NCBI RefSeq assembly: GCF_900269665.1
Contig: NZ_LT985361.1
Coordinates: forward strand, 1,537,879 to 1,601,878
Direction: 5' to 3'
Source of the DNA: Nocardia suismassiliense
GTDB lineage: Bacteria; Actinomycetota; Actinomycetes; Mycobacteriales; Mycobacteriaceae
Length of the DNA stretch: 64,000 nt
The notes beneath the pieces were generated by a model. That model was not told where the DNA came from. It did not search any database and saw only the letters and a program-made list of their open reading frames with translations. A program made the position numbers and the translations under genes. Positions 43,568-52,063 of the stretch are shown piece by piece (within the stretch, counting starts at the first letter, position 1; every line of letters begins with the position of its first letter).

Positions 43568-44425
43568 ATGATCACTGAAACCACCGCCCGCTACAACGAC
43601 GTCGGCACCCGAGTGCTTTCCGTATCGGGGACCGGCACGCCCATTCTGCTGTTGCACGGTTACGCCGACAGCGCCGACACCTGGCGCGGCGTGCTCGCCG
43701 GCTTGGCGGCAGCGGGCCGTGCGGCCTTCGCCGTCGACCTGCCCGGCTTCGGGCTGGCGGACCAGCGCGCACCGGGGCCGTTGACGCCGCAGTTCGATGC
43801 CTTCGTGGACGCGATCATCGCGGAGCATGGTCCTTTGACTCTGGTTGGCAACTCTCTCGGTGCGGCAACCGCTTTGCATGCTGCCGCACGTCATCCGAGT
43901 GGGGCGGTCATCGCGGTGGTCACCCTCGACGAGCCACTGCTGGCCCGCCACTGGCTGGCCCGGGTGGGGCGGCTGCGCGAATACCGGCGGTTCTTTCGTC
44001 TGGTCGGATCGCTGCCGATCCCGGCCGCCCTGGTGCGCTGGGCGGTACGGCGCGCGGTAGCGCTGTTCGTCTATGGCCCAGGCATTGTCGCCGACTCTGA
44101 ATTCCTCACCTCCGCAACACGTTCGGTTCCCGACATGGCCGCCGTCGCTGCCCGTGGTCGTGACGCCGTCCGCTACGCCCGCGAACACCCGTCCGGCCAC
44201 ACCGATCTCGTCCTCACCTGCCCCGTCCTCATCGTGCACGGCACCGAGGACCGCATCATCCCGTTGTCCGCCGGCCGCGCCCTGCACGCGTTGCTGCCCG
44301 GCAGCGAGTTCGTCGCACTCCCCGGTGTCGGCCACTGCCCACAACTCGATGTCCCCGACGAGGTCTGCCGACTGCTACTGGGATTTCCCCGCAGCAACAG
44401 CAAGCAGACCGACGTCGCATCCTGA
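43568..44425 (+). CDS. Alpha/beta hydrolase
   Basis: The 285-residue hydrolase has the oxyanion region LLLHGYADSADTW, nucleophile elbow GNSLGAAT, acid in GTEDRIIPL and catalytic His in PGVGHCPQLD. The substrate is unknown; the terminator upstream argues that it is a separate unit from the acyl-CoA operon. ATG 43568 is used; an upstream in-frame GTG at 43544 would add 8 residues. Confidence 0.85.
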   Translation: MITETTARYNDVGTRVLSVSGTGTPILLLHGYADSADTWRGVLAGLAAAGRAAFAVDLPGFGLADQRAPGPLTPQFDAFVDAIIAEHGPLTLVGNSLGAATALHAAARHPSGAVIAVVTLDEPLLARHWLARVGRLREYRRFFRLVGSLPIPAALVRWAVRRAVALFVYGPGIVADSEFLTSATRSVPDMAAVAARGRDAVRYAREHPSGHTDLVLTCPVLIVHGTEDRIIPLSAGRALHALLPGSEFVALPGVGHCPQLDVPDEVCRLLLGFPRSNSKQTDVAS

Positions 44426-44587
44426 GCTCAAGCACCCGACAGCGGCAACCGAGTCGAGTTGTCTCCGTGGCGGACCGGCCGCACCCGATGCCCGACGCAG
44501 CCCTTCCATTCCAGGTGAGCCAGCGCGGAGGCCTTCCCACTGTGCCGGCAACCAGCCGAGCGCCCATCGGCAGACCGACGTCCTGTC

Positions 44588-45373
44588 CTACCCACCAGCT
44601 ACCCCGTCGACCTCATGCGGCACGAACTGCTGCTTGCGCAGTAGCTCCACCACCAGGTCGAGCGTCACCGAGTTCTGGTGCACCGCCGCCGTCAGCTGAA
44701 CCATCTGATCTTCGAGTCGGCTCACTCGCACTATCAGGCCGTCCACTTTTTCTGTGAGGTCGTCGACTCGTCCCGTGAGCCCATCCACCTGCTCCGCCAG
44801 GCCATCGACGCGTTCCGTAAGCCCGTCCACCTGCCCCGTCAGGCCATCGACCCGTGCCGTGAGCCCGTCGAACCGTTCCGTGAGGCCATCCACTCGCCCC
44901 GTCAGACCGCCTACGCGTTCCGTGAGCCCATCCACTCGCCCGGCCAGGCCGTCGACGCCTTCCGTGAGCCCGTCCATTTGTCCTGTCAGGCCGTCGATTC
45001 GACCTGAGAGGCCGTCCACTCGGTCGGTCAAGACGTTTGTCCGCCCTGCTACACCGCCCACCACAACCTCGAGCGTCGCCAGCCGACTCACCGTCTCGTC
45101 GAGGATCTCCGAGTGCCGGCTCATAGCTGTCCCGACGTCTCCGAAGCCGGACTCCATGCCTTCCAAGCGATGCCCGTGCTGTCGTTGCGTGACCAGTAGT
45201 AGGCCGAACTGGCGTCCGCTGGTCTTCTCCAATCGGCGCAGCCGTTGGTCGACGCCGCGGGCTAGGCCGTTCGTACTCTTGACCTCTCGGTTGGTGTTGT
45301 TGGCCAGTTCGTACAGCCCGTCGACGTCGCCGCGAAGTTGATGCACCACGCGATCTACTGGTGTGCTCCCCAT
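44588..45373 (-). CDS. Heptad-repeat coiled-coil protein
   Basis: The 261-residue protein has no signal peptide or membrane helix. Residues 119-216 are 14 consecutive heptads of the form VDGLTxR/Q (variants IDGLTGQ, FDGLTAR, VDDLTEK), with hydrophobic residues at positions 1 and 4 of each heptad. This defines a long regular coiled coil. The N-terminal part (residues 1-110) is also helical with LEKTSGRQFGLLLVTQRQHGHRLEGME; the C-terminal part has another helix (TLDLVVELLRKQQF). No family was recognised. ATG 45373 is the furthest start with GAGG just upstream. A structural or scaffold role is inferred. Confidence 0.8.
   Translation of the reverse strand: MGSTPVDRVVHQLRGDVDGLYELANNTNREVKSTNGLARGVDQRLRRLEKTSGRQFGLLLVTQRQHGHRLEGMESGFGDVGTAMSRHSEILDETVSRLATLEVVVGGVAGRTNVLTDRVDGLSGRIDGLTGQMDGLTEGVDGLAGRVDGLTERVGGLTGRVDGLTERFDGLTARVDGLTGQVDGLTERVDGLAEQVDGLTGRVDDLTEKVDGLIVRVSRLEDQMVQLTAAVHQNSVTLDLVVELLRKQQFVPHEVDGVAGG
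44726..45019. repeat. 21-bp coding tandem repeats encoding heptads
   Basis: Fourteen imperfect 21-bp units encode the VDGLTxR heptads of the coiled-coil protein. Arginine and glycine positions vary in GC-rich codons, so the array may change copy number by slippage or recombination. Confidence 0.9.
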
Positions 45374-45460
45374 GCCTCGAACAGTAGGCCGCCGATCAAA
45401 CCGGATCGAGGCCTATTGTCGATCTGTGGATAACTTCCTGACCTGTGGATATCCCGTGCC

Positions 45461-46375
45461 TCAGACCGCGCGGAGGCGGTTGCGGCTGGCGTAGACGTGC
45501 TCGGCGATGAGGGTCGCGATGCGGTCCGGCGCCTCGAGCATGGGCACGTGCCCGACGCCGTGCACGACGATGCGGTCGGCCGACTCGGGGAGTTCCTTCA
45601 GGTAGCGGCGGGCATAGACGCGGTTGGGGATGACGCGGTCGTACTCGGAGAGCAGTAATCGGACCGGCGTCTCCAGGGTGGACAGGTCGGCCTGCCCGGG
45701 ACCGCGCATGCTGGTCACGACGAACGGCAGCATGGACGGGCAGTGCAGCGCGGCCATGATGGCGGTGGCGGCGTCACGCCGGGAGACCGCGGCGGCGTTC
45801 TTGCTCAAGAACAGCAGTGCGAAGCGCTGGGCGATCGGGTTGTTGACCGCGAAACCACCCAGCCGCTTGCCGATTTCGACGATCGGAACCAGCGACAGGA
45901 ACTTCAGATTGCTGCGCAGCGAGGTGAGCGACGGTGCGTGCCAGCCCCCCGCCGGTGCGACGAGGGTGAGCGTGCGGGCCCGGCCGCGCCTGGCGAGTTC
46001 GACACCGACCCAGCCACCGAGCGAGTTGCCCGCGATATGGCAGGTGCGCCAGCCGAGGTCGTCGAGCTGATCCTCGATCCGGTCGGCCAGCAGGTGCACG
46101 TCGACCGACCAGCCGTCCACCCGCTCGCCGCCCCAGTGCCCCGCGAAGGCGGGCGCGTACACCTCGCACTGGCTCGCGAGCCGCGCCGCGGTCTGCTCCC
46201 AGCAGTGCGGCGACATCATGAAGCCGTGCAACAGGAGCAGCGGGTCACCGGAGCCCAGATGCAGGGCTTTGACGGCCTTCGGCAGCTCCGATTCGGGCTT
46301 GCTGGTGACCGGCTTGCGGGCGGCGCTGGTGGCGCGTTGCGCGGCGGCGGGGGACTTGGGGGTGTCGGACGACAT
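45461..46375 (-). CDS. Alpha/beta hydrolase
   Basis: The 304-residue hydrolase has a Ser/Ala/Lys-rich N-terminal extension of about 30 residues. The fold follows: LLLLHGFMMSPHCWEQ, GNSLGGWVGVELARRG (nucleophile), SEYDRVIPN (acid) and HGVGHVPMLEAPDRI (catalytic His). The substrate is unknown. ATG 46375 (MSSDTPKSP) was chosen; the upstream part belongs to the divergent promoter region shared with exonuclease III. Confidence 0.85.
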   Translation of the reverse strand: MSSDTPKSPAAAQRATSAARKPVTSKPESELPKAVKALHLGSGDPLLLLHGFMMSPHCWEQTAARLASQCEVYAPAFAGHWGGERVDGWSVDVHLLADRIEDQLDDLGWRTCHIAGNSLGGWVGVELARRGRARTLTLVAPAGGWHAPSLTSLRSNLKFLSLVPIVEIGKRLGGFAVNNPIAQRFALLFLSKNAAAVSRRDAATAIMAALHCPSMLPFVVTSMRGPGQADLSTLETPVRLLLSEYDRVIPNRVYARRYLKELPESADRIVVHGVGHVPMLEAPDRIATLIAEHVYASRNRLRAV

Positions 46376-46442
46376 GTCATCACTCTTTCCTGGACGGCGG
46401 TGTCCGAGGGAGTTCATCTGACCAGCATTGTACGGTCGTCCG

Positions 46443-47222
46443 GTGGCCTACATCATTTCGACTGTGAACGTAAATGGCGTCCGCGCGGCCGCGGGCAAAG
46501 GCATGCTGGCCTGGCTCGCCGCCACGGAGGCCGACATCGTCTGCGTCCAGGAGACGAGGGCCACCGACGAGCAGACCAGCGCGGCGCTGGCGCCCGCATT
46601 GGCCGAGGGCTGGTGCCTGGCGCATGCCGAGCCGGAGTCCAAGGGCAGAGCGGGCGTCGCGATCCTGTCCCGGCGTGCACCGGACGCGGTCCGAATCGGT
46701 TTCGGCAGTACCGAATTCGGCGCATCCGGCCGCTACCTGGAGGCGGACTTCGGTGACGTCACCGTCGCGAGTGTGTACGTGCACTCCGGTGACGCGGGTA
46801 CGCCGCGCCAGGACGAAAAGTACCGGTACATGGCCGAACTCGGCGCCTATCTCACCGCACGCACCGGTGACTTCGTGGTGAGCGGCGACTGGAACATCGC
46901 GCACACCGAGCGGGACCTGAAGAATTGGAAAGGCAACTTGAAGTCCGCCGGTTTCCTGCCCGAGGAACGGGCCTGGATCGACGAACTGCTCGCCGCCGGC
47001 TACGTCGACGTGGTGCGCAAGCTGCATCCGGAGGTCGACGGCCCGTACAGCTGGTGGTCCTATCGCGGCCGCGCCTTCGACAACGACACCGGCTGGCGCA
47101 TCGACTACCAACTCGCCCGCGGCGACCTCGCGGCGCGCGCCAAACAGGCCGTGGTGGACCGCGCCGCCGCCTACGACCAGCGCTGGTCCGATCATGCGCC
47201 GGTCACGGTGCAGTACCGATGA
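46443..47222 (+). CDS. xth: Exonuclease III-family AP endonuclease
   Basis: The 259-residue Mg-dependent endonuclease/exonuclease/phosphatase-fold enzyme repairs abasic sites and 3'-blocked ends. Motifs are STVNVNGVRAA, VCVQETRA (catalytic Glu), SGDWNIAHTERD (Asp/Asn), GWRIDYQLA and WSDHAPV (His). GTG 46443 lies 6 nt after TACGGT (46431-46436), suggesting a leaderless mRNA. Its stop overlaps the start of the RNase gene by 4 bp. Confidence 0.93.
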   Translation: MAYIISTVNVNGVRAAAGKGMLAWLAATEADIVCVQETRATDEQTSAALAPALAEGWCLAHAEPESKGRAGVAILSRRAPDAVRIGFGSTEFGASGRYLEADFGDVTVASVYVHSGDAGTPRQDEKYRYMAELGAYLTARTGDFVVSGDWNIAHTERDLKNWKGNLKSAGFLPEERAWIDELLAAGYVDVVRKLHPEVDGPYSWWSYRGRAFDNDTGWRIDYQLARGDLAARAKQAVVDRAAAYDQRWSDHAPVTVQYR

Positions 47223-47692
47223 ACTTGTCGCCGAAGGCCGTTCGCGCGCTGGCGGGTCTGGGCGCGGTGGTGCTCGCGCTGATCGTCGTCGCGGTGCTCG
47301 GGCTGCGCGATGGTGGCAACGACACCGCCACGACAACGGCCCGCCCCACCAGCAGCGCGCCCGCCGCGGGCACGCCACGGCCTGCGGAGGCGCCGGCCAG
47401 TCGCGCACCGGGCATACCCGACCGCGCCTACACCACCCTGCGCGAAATCGACGCGGGCCGCTGGCCTGATTCGGCGAACGCGCCGGGCACCAAGGGTGGC
47501 GACCGCTGGATGAATCGCGCGGGCACACTGGCCGCCAAAGACGCTGCGGGCAAAGCGATCACCTACCAGGAATGGGACGTCAATCCCAAGGAGCGCGGCC
47601 GGTCCAGGGATGCCGAACGCATCGTCACCGGCAGCGACGGATCGGCCTGGTACACCGGAGACCATTACGAGACCTTCACGAGGATGCGCTGA
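47219..47692 (+). CDS. Guanyl-specific ribonuclease Sa/barnase-like, membrane-anchored or secreted
   Basis: The 157-residue protein has an N-terminal hydrophobic helix (ALAGLGAVVLALIVVAVLGL) and a Thr/Pro/Ala-rich linker. A C-terminal RNase Sa/T1-type domain follows. The active-site residues are present: Glu in YQEWDVNP, Arg in RDAERIV and His in YTGDHYETF. The hydrophobic segment should direct it out of the cell, anchored or cleaved. ATG 47219 overlaps the exonuclease stop (ATGA), and the barstar gene begins at its stop (TGATG), so toxin and inhibitor are co-expressed. Confidence 0.9.
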   Translation: MNLSPKAVRALAGLGAVVLALIVVAVLGLRDGGNDTATTTARPTSSAPAAGTPRPAEAPASRAPGIPDRAYTTLREIDAGRWPDSANAPGTKGGDRWMNRAGTLAAKDAAGKAITYQEWDVNPKERGRSRDAERIVTGSDGSAWYTGDHYETFTRMR

Positions 47693-48177
47693 TGTCCAAG
47701 GCAATGCCGTTGTCGCAGTTCTTATCTCGCCCCGTCGAGGTGGCCTCGCGCGCCCAGCAGGTGGCCGCGCCCGCCCTCGGCGCGGTCACCGTCGACGCCG
47801 CCGAACTGAGCGGACTGCGCTACCGCGCGCCGTCCGGTTACCTGGTCCGCGAGCTACGCGGCGCGAAAATGCAGACCGTCGCGCGGGTGTTCGACGAGGT
47901 CGCCGCCGCCCTCCAGTTCCCGTACTACTTCGGCGAGAACAAGGACGCCTTCGACGAATGCCTGCGTGACCTGGACGATTTCGTCGGTGAGGGTGCGGGA
48001 TACGTTGTCGTGCTCCGCGATTCGGCCCACCTGCTGGCCGACGAACCGGCCGAGCGGGCCTGGTTCGCCGAGGCGATGCGCGACTGTGCCGACCACTGGG
48101 CGCGCAAGGGCATCGCGTTTCGTGTTGTCCTGCAAGGCGAAACGACGGGACTGCAGGACGTTTCGCTGGAACTCTGA
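47692..48177 (+). CDS. Barstar-family ribonuclease inhibitor
   Basis: The 161-residue protein has the barstar fold in its C-terminal 95 residues (FPYYFGENKDAFDECLRDLDDF, the acidic helix that plugs barnase-type active sites). The N-terminal region of about 60 residues (AMPLSQFLSRPVEVASRAQQ) is longer than Bacillus barstar. It is the presumed cytosolic antidote for the ribonuclease encoded immediately upstream with a 1-bp overlap. ATG 47692 is fixed by the TGATG junction. Confidence 0.9.
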   Translation: MSKAMPLSQFLSRPVEVASRAQQVAAPALGAVTVDAAELSGLRYRAPSGYLVRELRGAKMQTVARVFDEVAAALQFPYYFGENKDAFDECLRDLDDFVGEGAGYVVVLRDSAHLLADEPAERAWFAEAMRDCADHWARKGIAFRVVLQGETTGLQDVSLEL

Positions 48178-48190
48178 CCCGGGCGCGGCG

Positions 48191-48892
48191 TCACGCCAAT
48201 CGGCGCGCCAGATCCTCGCCGAGCAGCACGAACACGTCGGTGGTGTGCTCGATCAGCTCGTCGCGGGTCAGCGGCAACTCGCCCTGTAGCCAGGCGGTGA
48301 GGGTCTGCACCAGGCCGCCGACGAGGTAGTTGGCCCGGAAGTCGATCGCCGGATCCGAGTCCGGGTCGTCGATTCCGTAGAAGTCGATGCCCTCGGCCGC
48401 GACCATGCGCGCGAACACCCGGACGGTTTCGGTGGTGCGGGCGCGCAATTCCGGCGTCGCCATGCCCGCGACCAAAGCGACCTTGGCCTTGCGTGGGTCG
48501 TCGGTGAGCAGGTGGATGCCCGCGGCGATCGCGGCACGCGCGGTACTCCTGGAGTCCTTCGGCGCGGTGCCGACCGCCGCGACGATCGCCAGCGCGAGTT
48601 CCTCGGCGATCGCGTCTATGAGCGCCGTCAGCACCGCATCGCGGCTGTCGAAGCTCTCGTAGTAGTACCGCTCGTTGAGCCCGGCTTGGGCACACAGTCC
48701 CGACACGGTCAGCTTGGCGAGCCCCTGGGTCCCGATGATCTCCAGCGCCGCCTCCAACAGTGCCGCGCGCCGTTGCGCCCGGCGTTCCTCCGCGGAGACC
48801 CCGCCGTAGGTCCGCTGCGCTGGCACGGAATCGCCAGGCCCCCGCGTCGCCCGACCGCCGCCCTTCACGGAATCGCTTCGCGATGTAGTCAC
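48191..48892 (-). CDS. TetR-family regulator divergent from DUF2236 gene
   Basis: The 233-residue TetR regulator has a helix-turn-helix at about residues 55-90 (LAKLTVSGLCAQAGLNERYYYESFDSRDAVL), preceded by a basic N-terminal stretch (EERRAQRRAALLEAA). GTG 48892 (VTTSRSDS) was chosen because a longer start at 48916 would run into the operator. It is divergent from a DUF2236 gene, with reiterated TTCTGGCA dyads in the 99-bp region between, so it likely represses that gene and itself. Confidence 0.9.
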   Translation of the reverse strand: MTTSRSDSVKGGGRATRGPGDSVPAQRTYGGVSAEERRAQRRAALLEAALEIIGTQGLAKLTVSGLCAQAGLNERYYYESFDSRDAVLTALIDAIAEELALAIVAAVGTAPKDSRSTARAAIAAGIHLLTDDPRKAKVALVAGMATPELRARTTETVRVFARMVAAEGIDFYGIDDPDSDPAIDFRANYLVGGLVQTLTAWLQGELPLTRDELIEHTTDVFVLLGEDLARRLA

Positions 48893-48899
48893 GACACCG

Positions 48900-48970
48900 A
48901 TTCTGGCACGCCTCAATTCTGGCAGAGAGTATTGCCAGAATGGGAAATCTGGCGGATGCTATTGCCAGAT
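48900..48970. promoter_or_regulatory. Reiterated TCTGGC-type TetR operators
   Basis: Two dyads share the form TCTGGCR-N8-TGCCAGA: ATTCTGGCA-N8-TGCCAGAAT (48916-48941) and TCTGGCG-N8-TGCCAGA (within 48947-48970). A further ATTCTGGCA half-site lies at 48900-48908. They fill the space between the TetR start and the DUF2236 ribosome site. Confidence 0.7.
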
Positions 48971-48991
48971 GCTCTCGACGAGGAGGCAGTG

Positions 48992-49924
48992 ATGTCCGAG
49001 CCCGGCTACTTCAGCGACCACTCGATGGCCCGGCGGGTGATGAGCAAGCGCGCGGTCGGCCTGACCTATGGCCAGCGCGCCCTGGTCATCGGTGCTGTTC
49101 ATCCGCTGCTCTACGTCGGCACGGCGGAGAACACCGAGCATCGGATGACCCCGTACACCCGGCTCTCGCTCACCGGCCACCTGTTCGAGGCGGTGTTCCT
49201 CGGCAGCAAGGCCGAGGCGGACCGGGCGCTGGCGTTCACCACGAAGAAGCACACCAAGGTGCGCGGCACGCTGCCCGAGGACGCGGGGGCGCACCATCCC
49301 GCGGGCACCGGCTACTCCGCGCTGGACCCGCACCTGATGTACATGACCATGGCGTTCACCTTCGACTCCGCCGAGGTGATGTACGACCTGCTGGTCCGCC
49401 CCATGACCGACGGCGAGCGCGAGGGCCTCTATCAGGACTACGTGCGCTGGGCGGAGCTGTTCGGCATGCCCGTCGAAGCGGCGCCGGCCAGTTACCCCGA
49501 GTTCCGCGCGTCCTTCGACGCCTACCTCGCCTCCGACGAACTGTTCCTCACCGACGAGGCGCGGCTGGTCGGCTCCTACCTGGCCGGGCAGCGCGTGCCG
49601 TATCCGCAGCGGATGCCGCTGCACCAGGTCACCTCGGCCTTCTTCCTGCTGGTGCAGGGCAGCCTGCCGCCGCGGATCCGGCAGATGTACGGGATGCGCT
49701 GGGGGCGCACCGACCAGATCGCCTATCGGGCGCTTGCACAGGCCGTGCGCACCGCACATCTGGCGCCGCCGTTGGTGCCTCCGGTGCTGCGCGGCACCCT
49801 GGCCGGGCCTAGTGCCCCGGTCTACAAGCTGGTCTCGCGGCGCGAACACCAGCTCGTCGACGCCGGACGGCCGAGCATGCCGGGTGTGGATCCCCGAAAC
49901 TGGGTGGAGCGAAATACCGCTTGA
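48992..49924 (+). CDS. DUF2236 / MpaB-type oxygenase family protein (second copy)
   Basis: The 310-residue protein is of the same family as the gene at 22523-23470. Landmarks are YTRLSLTGHLFEAVFLGSKAEADRAL, HHPAGTGYSALDPHLMYMTMAFTFDSAEVMYD and VRWAELFGMPVE. The conserved His-containing segments suggest a heme-dependent oxygenase, by analogy to latex-clearing/MpaB-like proteins; the substrate is not known. ATG 48992 has a perfect AGGAGG 5 nt upstream. It is regulated by the divergent TetR through the TCTGGC operators. Confidence 0.85.
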   Translation: MSEPGYFSDHSMARRVMSKRAVGLTYGQRALVIGAVHPLLYVGTAENTEHRMTPYTRLSLTGHLFEAVFLGSKAEADRALAFTTKKHTKVRGTLPEDAGAHHPAGTGYSALDPHLMYMTMAFTFDSAEVMYDLLVRPMTDGEREGLYQDYVRWAELFGMPVEAAPASYPEFRASFDAYLASDELFLTDEARLVGSYLAGQRVPYPQRMPLHQVTSAFFLLVQGSLPPRIRQMYGMRWGRTDQIAYRALAQAVRTAHLAPPLVPPVLRGTLAGPSAPVYKLVSRREHQLVDAGRPSMPGVDPRNWVERNTA

Positions 49925-49933
49925 AGGGCATGA

Positions 49934-50977
<1,044 letters not shown>

Positions 50978-51018
50978 CGGTCGGGCGCCTGCGAGATCTC
51001 TCCTGAAGGGGCGAACAG

Positions 51019-52047
51019 GTGCAGGTGATCGACAACATCAAGGCGTGGCTCGAACGGCGAATCCAGGCCCGGCCATGGCTGGACCATCTGGTGCGCGCGG
51101 GCGGGCGGTATCAGCGGCAGCGTGGCGACTACTACGCGGCGGGCATCACGTATTTCACCGTGCTGTCGCTGTTTCCGCTGCTGATGGTCGCCTTCGCGGT
51201 CGCGGGTTTCGTGCTGTCGAGCCACCCGGAGTTGCTCGGTGAGCTACAGACCAAGATCGTGGACAACATTCCGGGTTCGCTCGGCACCCAGCTGAACGAT
51301 CTCGTCGACCAGGCCGTCGACTCGCGCGGCACCGTCGGCATCCTCGGCCTGCTCGCGGGGTTCTATACCGGCCTCGGCTGGATGGCGAACCTGCGCGCGG
51401 CGCTGACCGAGCAGTGGGAGCAGAAGAGCGAGGAGCAGAACTGGTTCCTGGCCAAGCTGTCCGACCTCGGCGCGCTGCTCGGCCTCGGCCTGGCCTTCGT
51501 TGTCTCCCTGGGCCTTTCCGCGCTCGGCTCCAGCACCCTCGGCGCCCGGTTGCTGGTCAGCCTCGGGCTCTCGCACCTGCCCGGCGCGCGTTTCCTGCTG
51601 GCCATCGTGTCGATCTTTCTCGGCTTTCTCGCCTCCTGGGCGGTGTTCGCCTGGATCATCGCCCGCCTGCCGCGCGAACCGGTCACCCTGGCCAGCGCCG
51701 CCAAGGCCGCCGCGCTCGCCGCCGTCGTCTTCGAGATCTTCAAGTTCGTCGCGTCGATCTATCTGCAAACGGTGCTGAGCAGCCCGGCGGGCGCCGCCTT
51801 CGGCTCGATCATCGGTCTGATGGTCTTCAGCTACGTCACCTACCGCATCATCCTGTTCGCCACGGCCTGGGCCGCCACCGCCTCGGACAACGAACCCGAA
51901 GCGGATATCCCCGCACCGCCCGCCGCCGTCATCAGCCCGCGCACGTCGGTCCGCGAACTCTCCGTCGGCGCGGGCGCGACCTTCTTCGGTGCGGGAGCCC
52001 TTGCCGCGCTTGCCCTCTCGCTGCTGCGTCGACCACGCGGTCGCTGA
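51019..52047 (+). CDS. YihY/BrkB-family inner membrane protein
   Basis: The 342-residue membrane protein has about six helices and the family stretch GDYYAAGITYFTVLSLFPLLMVAFAVAGFVLS. The tail after residue 295 is Ala-rich and carries one further hydrophobic segment. The family was once annotated as tRNA ribonuclease BN but is a membrane protein of unknown function. GTG 51019 has GGGG upstream and starts the fold. It is probably co-transcribed with trpS. Confidence 0.9.
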   Translation: MQVIDNIKAWLERRIQARPWLDHLVRAGGRYQRQRGDYYAAGITYFTVLSLFPLLMVAFAVAGFVLSSHPELLGELQTKIVDNIPGSLGTQLNDLVDQAVDSRGTVGILGLLAGFYTGLGWMANLRAALTEQWEQKSEEQNWFLAKLSDLGALLGLGLAFVVSLGLSALGSSTLGARLLVSLGLSHLPGARFLLAIVSIFLGFLASWAVFAWIIARLPREPVTLASAAKAAALAAVVFEIFKFVASIYLQTVLSSPAGAAFGSIIGLMVFSYVTYRIILFATAWAATASDNEPEADIPAPPAAVISPRTSVRELSVGAGATFFGAGALAALALSLLRRPRGR

Positions 52048-52063
52048 CCCGACGTCGGCGTAG

